Shown: piece after piece, positions 15,635-23,926 of the stretch
How the letters are laid out: each line of letters opens with the position of its first letter
Position numbering within the stretch: the first letter of the stretch is position 1
IMG/VR virus record: IMGVR_UViG_3300025011_000068
Span: 1-49,517 of that record
Reading direction: 5' to 3' (one strand)
Source: a virus
Length of the DNA stretch: 49,517 nt
Made by a program: the position numbers and the translations under genes
Notes under the pieces: model-generated
What the model was told of the DNA's origin: nothing
The model's input: only the letters and a program-made list of their open reading frames with translations
Databases searched by the model: none

Positions 15635-15940
15635 TTACACCCCGGAGGTGACGACTCTAAGGCCGCAGTCTGCTGTCGTTTCTGATTTGTGTGGGCGGAT
15701 GTATGCAGGGGAATAGAAGGTGACTTGGTCGTGGCCGAGGTATATCTTCAGCTCTTCCCCGTCTATATTGGCGGTGCGCCAGCCGCCGACGGCGGCGGGG
15801 TCCTCGACCTCGAATACAATAGACTCTTCACCTTGTAAGGTGCCGATAATTTGGAAAGTAACCACACGGTCGCGGATAAGCATGGGGTCGAGGGCGACCT
15901 CGTCTTGGGTGGGGACAATCAAAGGGTCGGGCAAGCTCAT
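15635..15940 (-). CDS. Tail-tip associated hypothetical protein, 101 aa
   Basis: Acidic, beta-rich protein (EESIVFEVEDPAAVGGW, then YLGHDQVTFYSP). GGAGGT lies upstream of ATG 15940, the first gene after a 79-base gap, so it may start a translational sub-unit of the tail operon. No family recognised. Confidence 0.5.
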   Translation of the reverse strand: MSLPDPLIVPTQDEVALDPMLIRDRVVTFQIIGTLQGEESIVFEVEDPAAVGGWRTANIDGEELKIYLGHDQVTFYSPAYIRPHKSETTADCGLRVVTSGV

Positions 15941-16019
15941 AGAATACCTCCGGATAGTTGTTGCACAACGCTACCATAGTTAGGCTAACGAGTAAACTAA
16001 TTGTTTTGTTATCAAAGGA

Positions 16020-16250
16020 TTAAACCTCGTAAACTCTCGGTTTACCCTCCCGTCCGCCTGCATGAACAACCTCCTTGTCACGAACAACCACGGGAGTACC
16101 AACAGGGTAGAAGTTGACCGACTCCGCATAAGACACCTGGCCCGTGTCGTCTACCAGTTCGTAGCGGGTTGCCGATAGTCGTTTCGACACTATTAAATAT
16201 TGGGTTCTCGGGGCCGTATTTTCAAACAGCCTCTTCAACGCGTCTTTCAT
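16020..16250 (-). CDS. Tail-tip associated hypothetical protein, 76 aa
   Basis: Compact protein with a helix (MKDALKRLFENT) then a small beta-barrel-like stretch (ATRYELVDDTGQVSYAESVNFYPVGTPVVVRDKEVV) similar in style to OB or SH3 tail-assembly modules. The start overlaps the preceding stop as ATGA. No family recognised. Confidence 0.5.
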   Translation of the reverse strand: MKDALKRLFENTAPRTQYLIVSKRLSATRYELVDDTGQVSYAESVNFYPVGTPVVVRDKEVVHAGGREGKPRVYEV

Positions 16251-16558
16251 AGTTCCTTCTCCACAGTCAGGCGGGTATCCGCGGTGAAACGCTCTCCGCT
16301 GTCATCCACGGTCAGGGTTAGAGACCAGTAGCGTATTATCCCAGGCCAGCGGCGGTGGCTCTCAGTAATGCTGGCAAGGCTCCCCGTCGGCATGTATGTG
16401 CGGGCCGGGCACTGGCAAGCGATCAGGTCCCGGTCTGTGCCGTTGTAGTCGATCTCCCGCCGCGCTCGGGCTACGCCCGCCTGATCCGTCGTGAGCAACT
16501 CGTCGAGTATATCTGGCCCTTGGAAGTCGGCGGGCTGCCGCTGGACGGTAATCCGCAT
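16247..16558 (-). CDS. Tail-tip associated hypothetical protein, 103 aa
   Basis: Contains C-x-C (ACQCPARTYMPTGS) and a beta-rich C-terminus (YWSLTLTVDDSGERFTADTRLTVEKEL). No recognised family. Its start shares one base with the previous stop (TAATG), so expression is coupled within the tip cluster. Confidence 0.5.
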   Translation of the reverse strand: MRITVQRQPADFQGPDILDELLTTDQAGVARARREIDYNGTDRDLIACQCPARTYMPTGSLASITESHRRWPGIIRYWSLTLTVDDSGERFTADTRLTVEKEL

Positions 16559-17064
16559 TAGTTTATCTCCTCATACTCAATGACGATGTCAGTCGGAAAG
16601 TCCTCCCCGTCCGTGATCGCTGCTACGGCCGGGCGGTGGGAGTACTGGACAAAGTTGACAGGATAGGATACCTCGCCCAGGCACGGAGCCAGATCAGCCT
16701 GAACCTGCCGGCCATCTAAGAAAAGGTTACTCGAGCGCCCGAACCATTCCGCGGATAACGCCCCGGCGGGAATGTAACCAAGGTCCAGAAGGTGGGCGGG
16801 GTGCTGGAAAGACAGCTCTTCCTTCCTAGTCCGTACCACGGGGCCTACCAACTGGATGTCGCCGTCGTCGGTAGCGCGTAGTCCGAGGACTCTTATTTTT
16901 GCTGGGTCGTAGTGCAGCAGAAAATACACGACATCCCCAGGCGCAAACGACGACCGCTCTTCTCCCTCGGCGTCAAGGTGCATCTGGCCGTCAATCTCAG
17001 TATGTAAGGAATCAGAAGAATTACCTTGACCAAAAGTATAGACGGATGTCAGGGTATCACTCAT
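16558..17064 (-). CDS. Tail-tip associated hypothetical protein, 168 aa
   Basis: Acidic protein with FAPGDVVYFLLHYDPAKIRVLGLRATDDG and a YIPAGALSAEWFGRSSNLFLDGRQVQADLAPC stretch, probably two beta domains. It follows the hub-like protein with ATGA overlap, as baseplate accessory proteins usually do. No family recognised. Confidence 0.5.
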   Translation of the reverse strand: MSDTLTSVYTFGQGNSSDSLHTEIDGQMHLDAEGEERSSFAPGDVVYFLLHYDPAKIRVLGLRATDDGDIQLVGPVVRTRKEELSFQHPAHLLDLGYIPAGALSAEWFGRSSNLFLDGRQVQADLAPCLGEVSYPVNFVQYSHRPAVAAITDGEDFPTDIVIEYEEIN

Positions 17065-18686
17065 AATAGAACCAACCTCGGAAAGAATTGTACGTCTTCA
17101 GCAGTGTAATCAAAAACAGAAAACCGCCAATATTTAGTCACATAGGTGAGGTACAACAAAGAGTTACCAGCCGTAGCCGTGGTCACGGTACCATCTTCCT
17201 TGACTGTGACTGCCCCTAAATCAGTCTCATTGTAGTCGTGGAAAACCTCCCCGTAATATGGCTTTGCGGTTTGTCCCGCGCCGCCGACAACCTCAATACG
17301 CTCAGACGTTATCGTTTCTTCCTTTATACCTTGGTCGATTACCATGACCCGGGCGGGGGCACCAGAGTGGTCGAGGGCAATTTTGTATCTCTCATCCCAT
17401 GGCACCTGATAGACCTGGTACTCGCCCTCCCACGGGCCTATGGTCGACGACTCCATCCTCAACCCATCCCCAGACAGCTGCTGGTCGGACACCATGAAAA
17501 TGTTGTAGCCAGGCCGCGATTCGGGAGCGCCATCGATCTGAAAAAAATCGTCCTGATCCGTCAGGTGATAGTCGGGCTCCGCCTCGGCCCACTGGTTGAC
17601 CGAGACCGGGTACTCCGGCTCACAGACCAACATATTCTCCGGATCAGTTTGGATCACGCCGCCGACAGCCTCAACAATCCGGCGGATAACACCGATCGCG
17701 GCGTCGCCCTCGTTCACGGCCAGACGCCCGGGCGAAATAAACCAGTCGACCAGCCGCCAGGAAACAGTAAACGGCGCCGCCAGGGTCGCGACCAGGGCCG
17801 AGGCCATGCCGGACAATTCTCCCGCGGCCAGCCGGCTATGCGGCGTATCGAGCAGTTTGGTTCGACTCACTAGCGGCACCACATAGGTGGTCAACCCGGG
17901 CTGCCTGGTCTCCCGGGGCACCTCCGGCATCAGGTGACACTGCCAGCCATCGACGGTGAGCACCACCTCCGAGCTGTACTTCTTGTAGTCGAGGTACTCC
18001 GTCTCGTCATAGAGCTGTAGCTCTCCGGCAATAAAATATTGTCCGCGGTCCTGCTCAATATTGATGTTGGCGTAGGATGTATGGGCTTTGCCGTCGCACT
18101 TAACAGTGATATCAAATCGCTGAACTAAAGCCTCACCAGCTGCGATGACATAGAGCATATCCAGGACCTGGCGGACCAGGTCTTTGTCCTGCAGGTCATT
18201 GAGCTGGTCGAGGACAGCCCGGACTTTGCCTTCGGATATCGAGTAATTTTGGTCCAGGGCTTGGCGTAGGCCGGCGTGCAGATTGTAGAGCTGGTTAAGG
18301 GCTGCGCGGTAGCGTGGGGTGTTGCCGTAAAGTTGCTCAAGTTTACGGCGGATTTTGGCTGCATCGCTGTAGCGTTGGTCGAGTGTTTTTCGAAGAGTAG
18401 CGGCGTTGCCGTAATATTGGCTAAACGTCACCAGCATCCGCAGGCCATAGACCTGGTCGAGGAGTGCGGCCAGGCGAACAGTCAGTGCATACGGTTGATC
18501 CAGGATGGCTCTGACCAGCGGCACCCCCAGCAGATCATATATCTGTTCGCAAACAGCGCGTACTTGATTGGTCGGCGCCGGTGAGTCCCCATCCATAACA
18601 AAATTTACCGCACTCACCGCCGGCGGCGTATAACCAGCCGGCAAAACAAAATCAACTGCGGTAATAGATGGAGGGATGTACGGCAT
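17061..18686 (-). CDS. Tail hub / baseplate hub-like protein with N-terminal 14-residue repeats
   Basis: 541 residues from ATG 18686 (TGATG overlap with the previous stop; TTG 18689 rejected). Residues 1-31 repeat a PPS-x-TAVDFV pattern twice. Residues about 42-190 consist of roughly ten units of 13-16 residues with consensus [VL]R-x-x-LDQ-x-Y (for example VRAILDQPY, LRKTLDQRY, IRRKLEQLY, LRQALDQNY). The C-terminal 350 residues carry PLVSRTKLLDTPHS, AIGVIRRIVEAVGG and PEYPVSVNQW, a pattern I associate with tail-hub (gp27/Mu gpP-like) proteins. Hub function is inferred; the repeats are seen directly. Confidence 0.6.
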   Translation of the reverse strand: MPYIPPSITAVDFVLPAGYTPPAVSAVNFVMDGDSPAPTNQVRAVCEQIYDLLGVPLVRAILDQPYALTVRLAALLDQVYGLRMLVTFSQYYGNAATLRKTLDQRYSDAAKIRRKLEQLYGNTPRYRAALNQLYNLHAGLRQALDQNYSISEGKVRAVLDQLNDLQDKDLVRQVLDMLYVIAAGEALVQRFDITVKCDGKAHTSYANINIEQDRGQYFIAGELQLYDETEYLDYKKYSSEVVLTVDGWQCHLMPEVPRETRQPGLTTYVVPLVSRTKLLDTPHSRLAAGELSGMASALVATLAAPFTVSWRLVDWFISPGRLAVNEGDAAIGVIRRIVEAVGGVIQTDPENMLVCEPEYPVSVNQWAEAEPDYHLTDQDDFFQIDGAPESRPGYNIFMVSDQQLSGDGLRMESSTIGPWEGEYQVYQVPWDERYKIALDHSGAPARVMVIDQGIKEETITSERIEVVGGAGQTAKPYYGEVFHDYNETDLGAVTVKEDGTVTTATAGNSLLYLTYVTKYWRFSVFDYTAEDVQFFPRLVLL

Positions 18687-18976
18687 CAAGCCACCTCCTC
18701 GCGGAGATGATCGGAAACGACAGAGTTATCCACGCCCTCAATGCCCAGGCAAACTAGACGGAATACATCGTTATGATTGCCATTGACCTGCAACGTGTAT
18801 CCCCCGCTGCCGCTGGCTGATACAGTGGCTGCATGAACATCCGTCAGAGATAAATTGCGGTTTGCCACGATCGTTCGAACTAGGCCATTCCCTCCGGAAT
18901 CCTTGACGGTGCCGCTGATCGGAAACATTCTTCGTGCCCCCGCAACAAACCCGATCTCAATAATGTCAGCAGCCAT
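18686..18976 (-). CDS. Carboxypeptidase-regulatory-like beta domain protein, 96 aa
   Basis: RRMFPISGTVKDSGGNGLVRTIVANR followed by GGYTLQVNGNHNDVFRLVCLG resembles a single transthyretin/CarboxypepD_reg-like Ig domain, common as small decoration or tip proteins in phage tails. Three bases after the preceding stop; its stop overlaps the hub gene start. Confidence 0.55.
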   Translation of the reverse strand: MAADIIEIGFVAGARRMFPISGTVKDSGGNGLVRTIVANRNLSLTDVHAATVSASGSGGYTLQVNGNHNDVFRLVCLGIEGVDNSVVSDHLREEVA

Positions 18977-18979
18977 TTA

Positions 18980-19987
18980 CTAAACCTCCTTAACCATTAT
19001 CGCCATGTTGGAATACAGGAGAAACGCACGATAACTCACGCCAGCAACTACATGGACATCGAGGGCTGTCACACCATCAGGGCGACGATAAACATCTCGC
19101 ATAAAACCCATCAATCCCATAGACGTCCCCCCAGTGTAGAGCGGGGTCATGAGATATTTGCCAGTCAACGGATCAGGGTTGCCGTAGGTGACCAGGGTCG
19201 CGTCTGATTTCCAGCCTCCGCTGTTCGTATTTTTATTTCCATCACCATCAATCAACCAATAAAATTGGGACGTCAACTGGTCGCCACCGGTGCAATAGTA
19301 TCCCACATAGGCTGATAATTTTGCCCCTGCATCGTAGGCCCGTGCCAGTGTCGCGGTGATAGTAGATCCCGTCATAGCGGAGATGGTTATTCTGTCGACG
19401 TTGGCATTGTCACGTATAAAAATTTTCTGGCCAACCTGCCAGCTTGCCGGGACGGTACCAACGTCAATAACCTTATCGGCCCCGGAAGTCAGAGCCCCGG
19501 CGCTGCTGACGATATCCTCCCCCAACACCGGATGTGCCCCCTTGCCTATTGGCATGCCGTAAAATTCCGACGCAACAGTGCTTGCTCTGGCTATGGCAAA
19601 GATCGCATTGAGATCTCCGTAGGCCCATAGTACTGGGACCATCGCGTCGTCAATAGGCCAGTTGAAATTCCCGTTGTAAGCCTGCACGCCAGCATGCGTA
19701 GAAGCGTTCCAGTACAGATAACCAATCAGTTGGATAGAGCTGGCCAAGAAGGAGCACTTGAAATAGAGATCCTCGTTGCCGTTTTCGCCGGGCGAATAGA
19801 TCACAAAATAATCGTTGGTCGAGATAGTGTCTTCATCAACGGCATAAACTGCATCATGCAAGGTCCAGCCGATGCCGGCGGCGCTGTAATCGTAGCTGCC
19901 GTTTCGCTTGCAGACGAAATCCCGAAAACGCTTAAACAGCTCTGTTCTACTTACACACTCAACGCTCACTAGGTTTTTATAAGCCAC
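18980..19987 (-). CDS. Tail protein, 335 aa, with a mobile beta domain
   Basis: GTG 19987 is chosen because GGGGG lies seven bases upstream; TTG 20005 would lengthen it by six residues. The start MAYKNLVSVECVSRTELFKRFRDFVCKRNGSYDYSAAGIGWTLHDA is distinctive for a tail protein that begins with a helical domain. Residues about 160-225 carry a small beta domain (G-Q-K-I-F-I-R-D, then ITATLARAYDAGAKL) also seen in the capsid and decoration proteins here. It overlaps the zinc-ribbon gene by 11 bases. Confidence 0.55.
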   Translation of the reverse strand: MAYKNLVSVECVSRTELFKRFRDFVCKRNGSYDYSAAGIGWTLHDAVYAVDEDTISTNDYFVIYSPGENGNEDLYFKCSFLASSIQLIGYLYWNASTHAGVQAYNGNFNWPIDDAMVPVLWAYGDLNAIFAIARASTVASEFYGMPIGKGAHPVLGEDIVSSAGALTSGADKVIDVGTVPASWQVGQKIFIRDNANVDRITISAMTGSTITATLARAYDAGAKLSAYVGYYCTGGDQLTSQFYWLIDGDGNKNTNSGGWKSDATLVTYGNPDPLTGKYLMTPLYTGGTSMGLMGFMRDVYRRPDGVTALDVHVVAGVSYRAFLLYSNMAIMVKEV

Positions 19988-20246
19988 TATTTTTCCCCCA
20001 CTCAAGAATGGATTTTCTGGACAGTTCGGAATAACGACACTTTAGGTTGCGGCACATAACCGACGTTTTCCAGCTTCCACCGATATTGGTGCATCTACTG
20101 ATATTCACAGCTGTAATATGCAAAAAAGACCCGCATTTCGGACAAACAGGTCCTCTTTGGAATGCACTTGGCAACCCTTTTCGCAGCAGGTATGGCGGCG
20201 GGTTGGTTATAATTGGCGCCATTGTTCGTGTTTTAGGAGCCATCAT
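19977..20246 (-). CDS. Zinc-ribbon small protein, 89 aa
   Basis: ATG 20246 overlaps the preceding stop (ATGATG around TGA); the longer frame from 20471 is antisense-like and rejected. CPKCGS (about residues 35-40) and a later CRNLKC form a C-x2-C ... C-x4-C zinc site, followed by SELSRKSILEWGKNSG, similar to Ogr/Delta-like zinc fingers. It could be a late-gene regulator or a structural metal site in the tail tip. No family named with certainty. Confidence 0.5.
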   Translation of the reverse strand: MMAPKTRTMAPIITNPPPYLLRKGLPSAFQRGPVCPKCGSFLHITAVNISRCTNIGGSWKTSVMCRNLKCRYSELSRKSILEWGKNSGL

Positions 20247-22213
20247 TCGCAATCCGGACAAAACGGCGCGACGATTGTGGCGCCAATCACAGACCTTTGA
20301 ACAACCTTCCAGGCGAGGATGCCGTTGTACAAGGTCTCCTGAATACTGACGTATGTAGCCGCAGCCGCCTCTGGAACACCAATAACCCATGAGCCTGGCC
20401 CCATGCCGGGGTTTTCGTATTGATATATGTACAAGGGGACGGCATCGCCCATCTCGGTATAACTGATCCACACCGGTTCCATAGGTTCAAACCAAGGATT
20501 CTCGTAAAAATAACTAGTTCCGACAAGCTTAAGGTTTACACATACCATCCCGGTCGGAACGCCTTTCACCTGCACTGTGGTAGAATCACTACCGGCACAG
20601 GCATCACTTACATTGACCCCAAAATCACCGTCGCAAAGCTGTTGCGGGTCAACAAACACGTCGACACCGCCACCTCCCCCGAGCACAATCTGCTGGAGTC
20701 CGTTGGCAAATGTGGTGTGCTCCCCGGTAGTCGTTACCACATATGGCGGGACCCCATCAGCTATGTGCAGGGTGATCACTCCAAATGACATCTCACCATC
20801 ACTATAATTGTCGATCGACACCGGAGTGGTGTCGCTGGTTAGAGGCATGGAAAGGCGAGAGCACCCATCGTCAACTACAACTACGCTATTTGGGCATGGT
20901 GGATCCGGGGGATATACTGTTTCACTGTGATTGCCTGTTCTTTTGGTAGCTTGACCGTTGTCAAAAACCAATCCACTTGATGCACGCCACAACAATAGGG
21001 TATCAGGTTTGCCATCGTGTACGGCCAGGGTTACAGGCCCTCCGGAGGTGGTGGTTGGGTTTTCCGGATCCGCTGACAGTGGGACGACCTCACTGCAGCA
21101 ATTATTACGAGGTATTTTCAGGTGATAGTGTATGGTTCCGCACCCATCCGCGCCGGTCGGGGATACCGGGCAAAATGTTGTGTGCGGATTAGCGGCCAGA
21201 TATTTATCTATCGTGGCCTGATCAAGGCCGTGTCCGCCAGGGTTTTGCGTGGTCCAGTGGAGGCAGGACGAGGGGATCCCGGTCGGTGGGTAGCAACATA
21301 TTTTCAAAAACCGGTCGAGGTCCTCCAGAGATCTATCCCACTCCTGGCAACCATACTCTGGCGGCGGCGGAGGTTCCGGCAGGGGACCATCATCGTCATC
21401 GTCATCAGTAGTCCCACCATCTTCCAGATATCCACACAGCCGCAGTAGATAATCGGCAGTGATAGTGTCGTCTCCGGCCGGTGCCTGGATGTCGCCTTGA
21501 AACACCATCATATGGTAAAACGCCAAAAGCTTAACATCCTGCGGCATCCCCAACTCCGACCCCGGAGAGTTGGGGATGCCGGGAATTTCAAAGGTGATCA
21601 AATCGTACTGGGTGGCAAACTCAACCCTGATGGTTCCAGTAACCGATTCCGTCCAATACAGAGTATTGCCAGACCGCTTTATTTCCGGAGCCTCAACAAT
21701 ACCTGATGCGCCGATCACCAACCCGAGCCAGCCGGCGGCAAAGGGGCCGTCAACCGGATATTCCAATTCAACAGACGTGTCGCCCTTGATGTCGATGTTG
21801 AGGCTGAGCTGCTCCGAGGCAACCACGGTCTGCACCACTTCACCAGCCGATAATACCAGCCGATAACCCTCTTCGGGGTGACTGCGGTACAGGCGGGCGG
21901 TCGCGGTATACCCCCCGGATAGCGCCCTGCGACAAACATCCAGACCATCGCCGAAAACCTCCTTGGCAGCACTGAGCAATTTCTCTTCGTCCGGCCCGAC
22001 AGCGGGTTCTTCCTCTGGTTCCGCGCTATTCTCCCCTTCAATCACAATACAGGGATCGATGTCATAGAGCTTGTCAGCAATATCTGCAATGTCTCCGGTG
22101 GTGGCCAGGTCACCCTCCCGTTCCTGCTCGATCCGCAGCCAATACGATGGGTTGACCGCAGAGGCTGGTACGGGAGATGTCCTAGTTATACGGAGCGTTG
22201 TAAACTCGCTCAT
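20243..22213 (-). CDS. Tail-tip protein with LRITR module and Ig-like C-terminus (paralogue 3)
   Basis: 656 residues from ATG 22213 (ATGA overlap; ATG 22231 lies in the previous gene). Residues 1-210 form the module shared with the two genes upstream: MSEFTTLRITR, then LRIEQ, then a PEI-x-x-SGN-x-L region. A proline/acid linker (DDDDDDGPLPEPPPPPEYG) leads to a Cys-rich segment with CCYPPTGIPSSC, and to Ig-like repeats (ADGVPPYVVTTTGEHT). Likely surface-exposed. The ends diverge strongly between the three paralogues. Confidence 0.6.
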   Translation of the reverse strand: MSEFTTLRITRTSPVPASAVNPSYWLRIEQEREGDLATTGDIADIADKLYDIDPCIVIEGENSAEPEEEPAVGPDEEKLLSAAKEVFGDGLDVCRRALSGGYTATARLYRSHPEEGYRLVLSAGEVVQTVVASEQLSLNIDIKGDTSVELEYPVDGPFAAGWLGLVIGASGIVEAPEIKRSGNTLYWTESVTGTIRVEFATQYDLITFEIPGIPNSPGSELGMPQDVKLLAFYHMMVFQGDIQAPAGDDTITADYLLRLCGYLEDGGTTDDDDDDGPLPEPPPPPEYGCQEWDRSLEDLDRFLKICCYPPTGIPSSCLHWTTQNPGGHGLDQATIDKYLAANPHTTFCPVSPTGADGCGTIHYHLKIPRNNCCSEVVPLSADPENPTTTSGGPVTLAVHDGKPDTLLLWRASSGLVFDNGQATKRTGNHSETVYPPDPPCPNSVVVVDDGCSRLSMPLTSDTTPVSIDNYSDGEMSFGVITLHIADGVPPYVVTTTGEHTTFANGLQQIVLGGGGGVDVFVDPQQLCDGDFGVNVSDACAGSDSTTVQVKGVPTGMVCVNLKLVGTSYFYENPWFEPMEPVWISYTEMGDAVPLYIYQYENPGMGPGSWVIGVPEAAAATYVSIQETLYNGILAWKVVQRSVIGATIVAPFCPDCE

Positions 22214-23160
22214 AGCAAACTCCGTAACCAAGGACCCGGGTCAGTTTGCAACTCTATCCTGGTGCAGTACTTATGCGGGTCCAGCCCATCGCAAACCTTT
22301 ATTACCTCGCCCGTACAAGAATTATAATAGACATTCGTACTGCTCACCTTTTGGCACCAGTCAAGGATAAACAATGGGTTGCCTGGGCACCACCCAAGAA
22401 CATCCAGAACGCCCTGAGGGACTTCTAATCGAAGCTGATCTGTATCTGTCGTATTGTCAGTCGTTGTCTGCCAAGAGGCGGTTATTGTCGGCTCGATATT
22501 GGATATCTTGTTGCTGTTGGTCGTATTTACCGGCAGTTGATTAATAAAAGTTTTATCCCCTTGGGTCTGCTCTGGCCTCGTCGCTTCCGGTTCGTCCCAC
22601 AGCCCCTTGTCCACCTCGACAGTCAGAACGTGGTAGCCACCCACGGCTTTGCCTACGACTCGCAGCGCCCCGAAACTCTCATGGCTCAGTTTGAGGTAAT
22701 TACCCATATTGGTAATCTCTGGCACAGCTATTTGCTCACCATATCGATCATAAACCGGAGTTTCCCATACCACCGTCACATCCACCATATAACATTCCAG
22801 GTCGATGACTGCGGCATTTTTCGCAAAAGCTGAAAACTCCCGAGGCAACTCGATCAATTGTTGTGGTCCGACCTCACCGATAGTTGTAGTCAGTTGGTAG
22901 GGGAGGCCCGGAGCGGACGGCCACACATAGAAACCCAGAAAAAAACGGACAATCGTACCATCAAATTCAACCGGACTGCCGGACTGCCGTGATCTCGTAG
23001 CCGATTTGCCGGTAGCGGCATACATCCAGGCCTGGTACAGATCCTGGATGCTCGCATATTTCCTTGTGGTAGCCGGTATAATCTGCTCCAATCTCACCCA
23101 TTGCCCCGCAGTTGCAGTCTGGTCAGATCTGGTTATACGCAAAGACGTGAACTCGCTCAT
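22210..23160 (-). CDS. Tail-tip protein with LRITR module (paralogue 2)
   Basis: 316 residues from ATG 23160, coupled to the previous gene by ATGA. It begins MSEFTSLRITRS, then WVRLEQ, and carries the shared VPEITNMGNYLKLS...FGALRVVG...VLTVEV block near residues 160-210. The C-terminal 110 residues are unique, with a DWCQKVSSTNVYYNSCTGEVIKVC Cys-containing tail. No known function; position and acidic/beta character suggest a fiber- or tip-connector subunit. Confidence 0.6.
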   Translation of the reverse strand: MSEFTSLRITRSDQTATAGQWVRLEQIIPATTRKYASIQDLYQAWMYAATGKSATRSRQSGSPVEFDGTIVRFFLGFYVWPSAPGLPYQLTTTIGEVGPQQLIELPREFSAFAKNAAVIDLECYMVDVTVVWETPVYDRYGEQIAVPEITNMGNYLKLSHESFGALRVVGKAVGGYHVLTVEVDKGLWDEPEATRPEQTQGDKTFINQLPVNTTNSNKISNIEPTITASWQTTTDNTTDTDQLRLEVPQGVLDVLGWCPGNPLFILDWCQKVSSTNVYYNSCTGEVIKVCDGLDPHKYCTRIELQTDPGPWLRSLL

Positions 23161-23924
23161 GACTTGGTCACCGTCCCGTCGCAATAATCCACATCATAAT
23201 GAAGATCCTCTGGTTGCGGCGGGGCAGGCTCACAATCAGGAGGAACCACAGTAACAGAACCACCACCCCCTGAATTGCAGCGACCGCCATCCAAAACGGT
23301 TGGTGGGGGGTTGTATTCAATAAAATTATTACCGCCATCCCAGAGTGCATAGATATAACTCTGATATTTGTTTTCAGCGGCTTCAGGTCGAGGATAAATC
23401 GTAACTGAGTAAGCGTGGCGGACGACCCTATAAATCACCAACAATGTGCCATATACCTGCTCAGCTATTCGCGGTCGATTGCCGGATATATCTACCGCAG
23501 GCCTGGGCAAGACCTCTCCATCAACGGCAAAAGCGTCGGTTACCCATTCAGCAGAAAGAATTTCACTGGTCGGATAGCGAAGCGCTGGCTCCGTTATCTT
23601 TTGAATCTGCAGCAATTCAGCATATTCCAGCTCAGCCACAACCCTCGGCCCCAAAACCCCATGGCTGATTTTAGCTGAGTAGTTGAGGTCCGGTGGGTCC
23701 GGGTAGGCAAATACATTTCCGGAAACACTGCCGTCCTCATTGACGCCACAATTTTCCTCGACACCGTCTCCCTCGCCGAATAACAAATCGTGTAGATAAG
23801 CGACCACGCCGCCTTTGGTCAGCATTCCGATATACGGGTCCCAGCGTTCCTGTTCGAGGAGGACTCGATTCTTCGCCTCCGATCCAGGCAGGCTGCGGGT
23901 TATGCGTAGAGTAGTGTATTCCAC
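23157..23924 (-). CDS. Tail-tip protein with LRITR module (paralogue 1)
   Basis: 255 residues. Starts MEYTTLRITRSLPG, then VLLEQ, and retains the conserved block ending YGTLLVIYR...YSVTIYP. The C-terminus is short and ends in a Pro/Cys tail (VPPDCEPAPPQPEDLHYDVDYCDGTVTKS), without the long extension of paralogue 3. First of three tandem copies, two bases after the preceding gene. Confidence 0.6.
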   Translation of the reverse strand: MEYTTLRITRSLPGSEAKNRVLLEQERWDPYIGMLTKGGVVAYLHDLLFGEGDGVEENCGVNEDGSVSGNVFAYPDPPDLNYSAKISHGVLGPRVVAELEYAELLQIQKITEPALRYPTSEILSAEWVTDAFAVDGEVLPRPAVDISGNRPRIAEQVYGTLLVIYRVVRHAYSVTIYPRPEAAENKYQSYIYALWDGGNNFIEYNPPPTVLDGGRCNSGGGGSVTVVPPDCEPAPPQPEDLHYDVDYCDGTVTKS

Positions 23925-23926
23925 AG

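Noticed and set aside
15941-16019. Promoter in the 79-base gap of the tip cluster
   Set aside because: TTGATA on the minus strand has no acceptable -10 at 16-18 bases, so only a gap is recorded.
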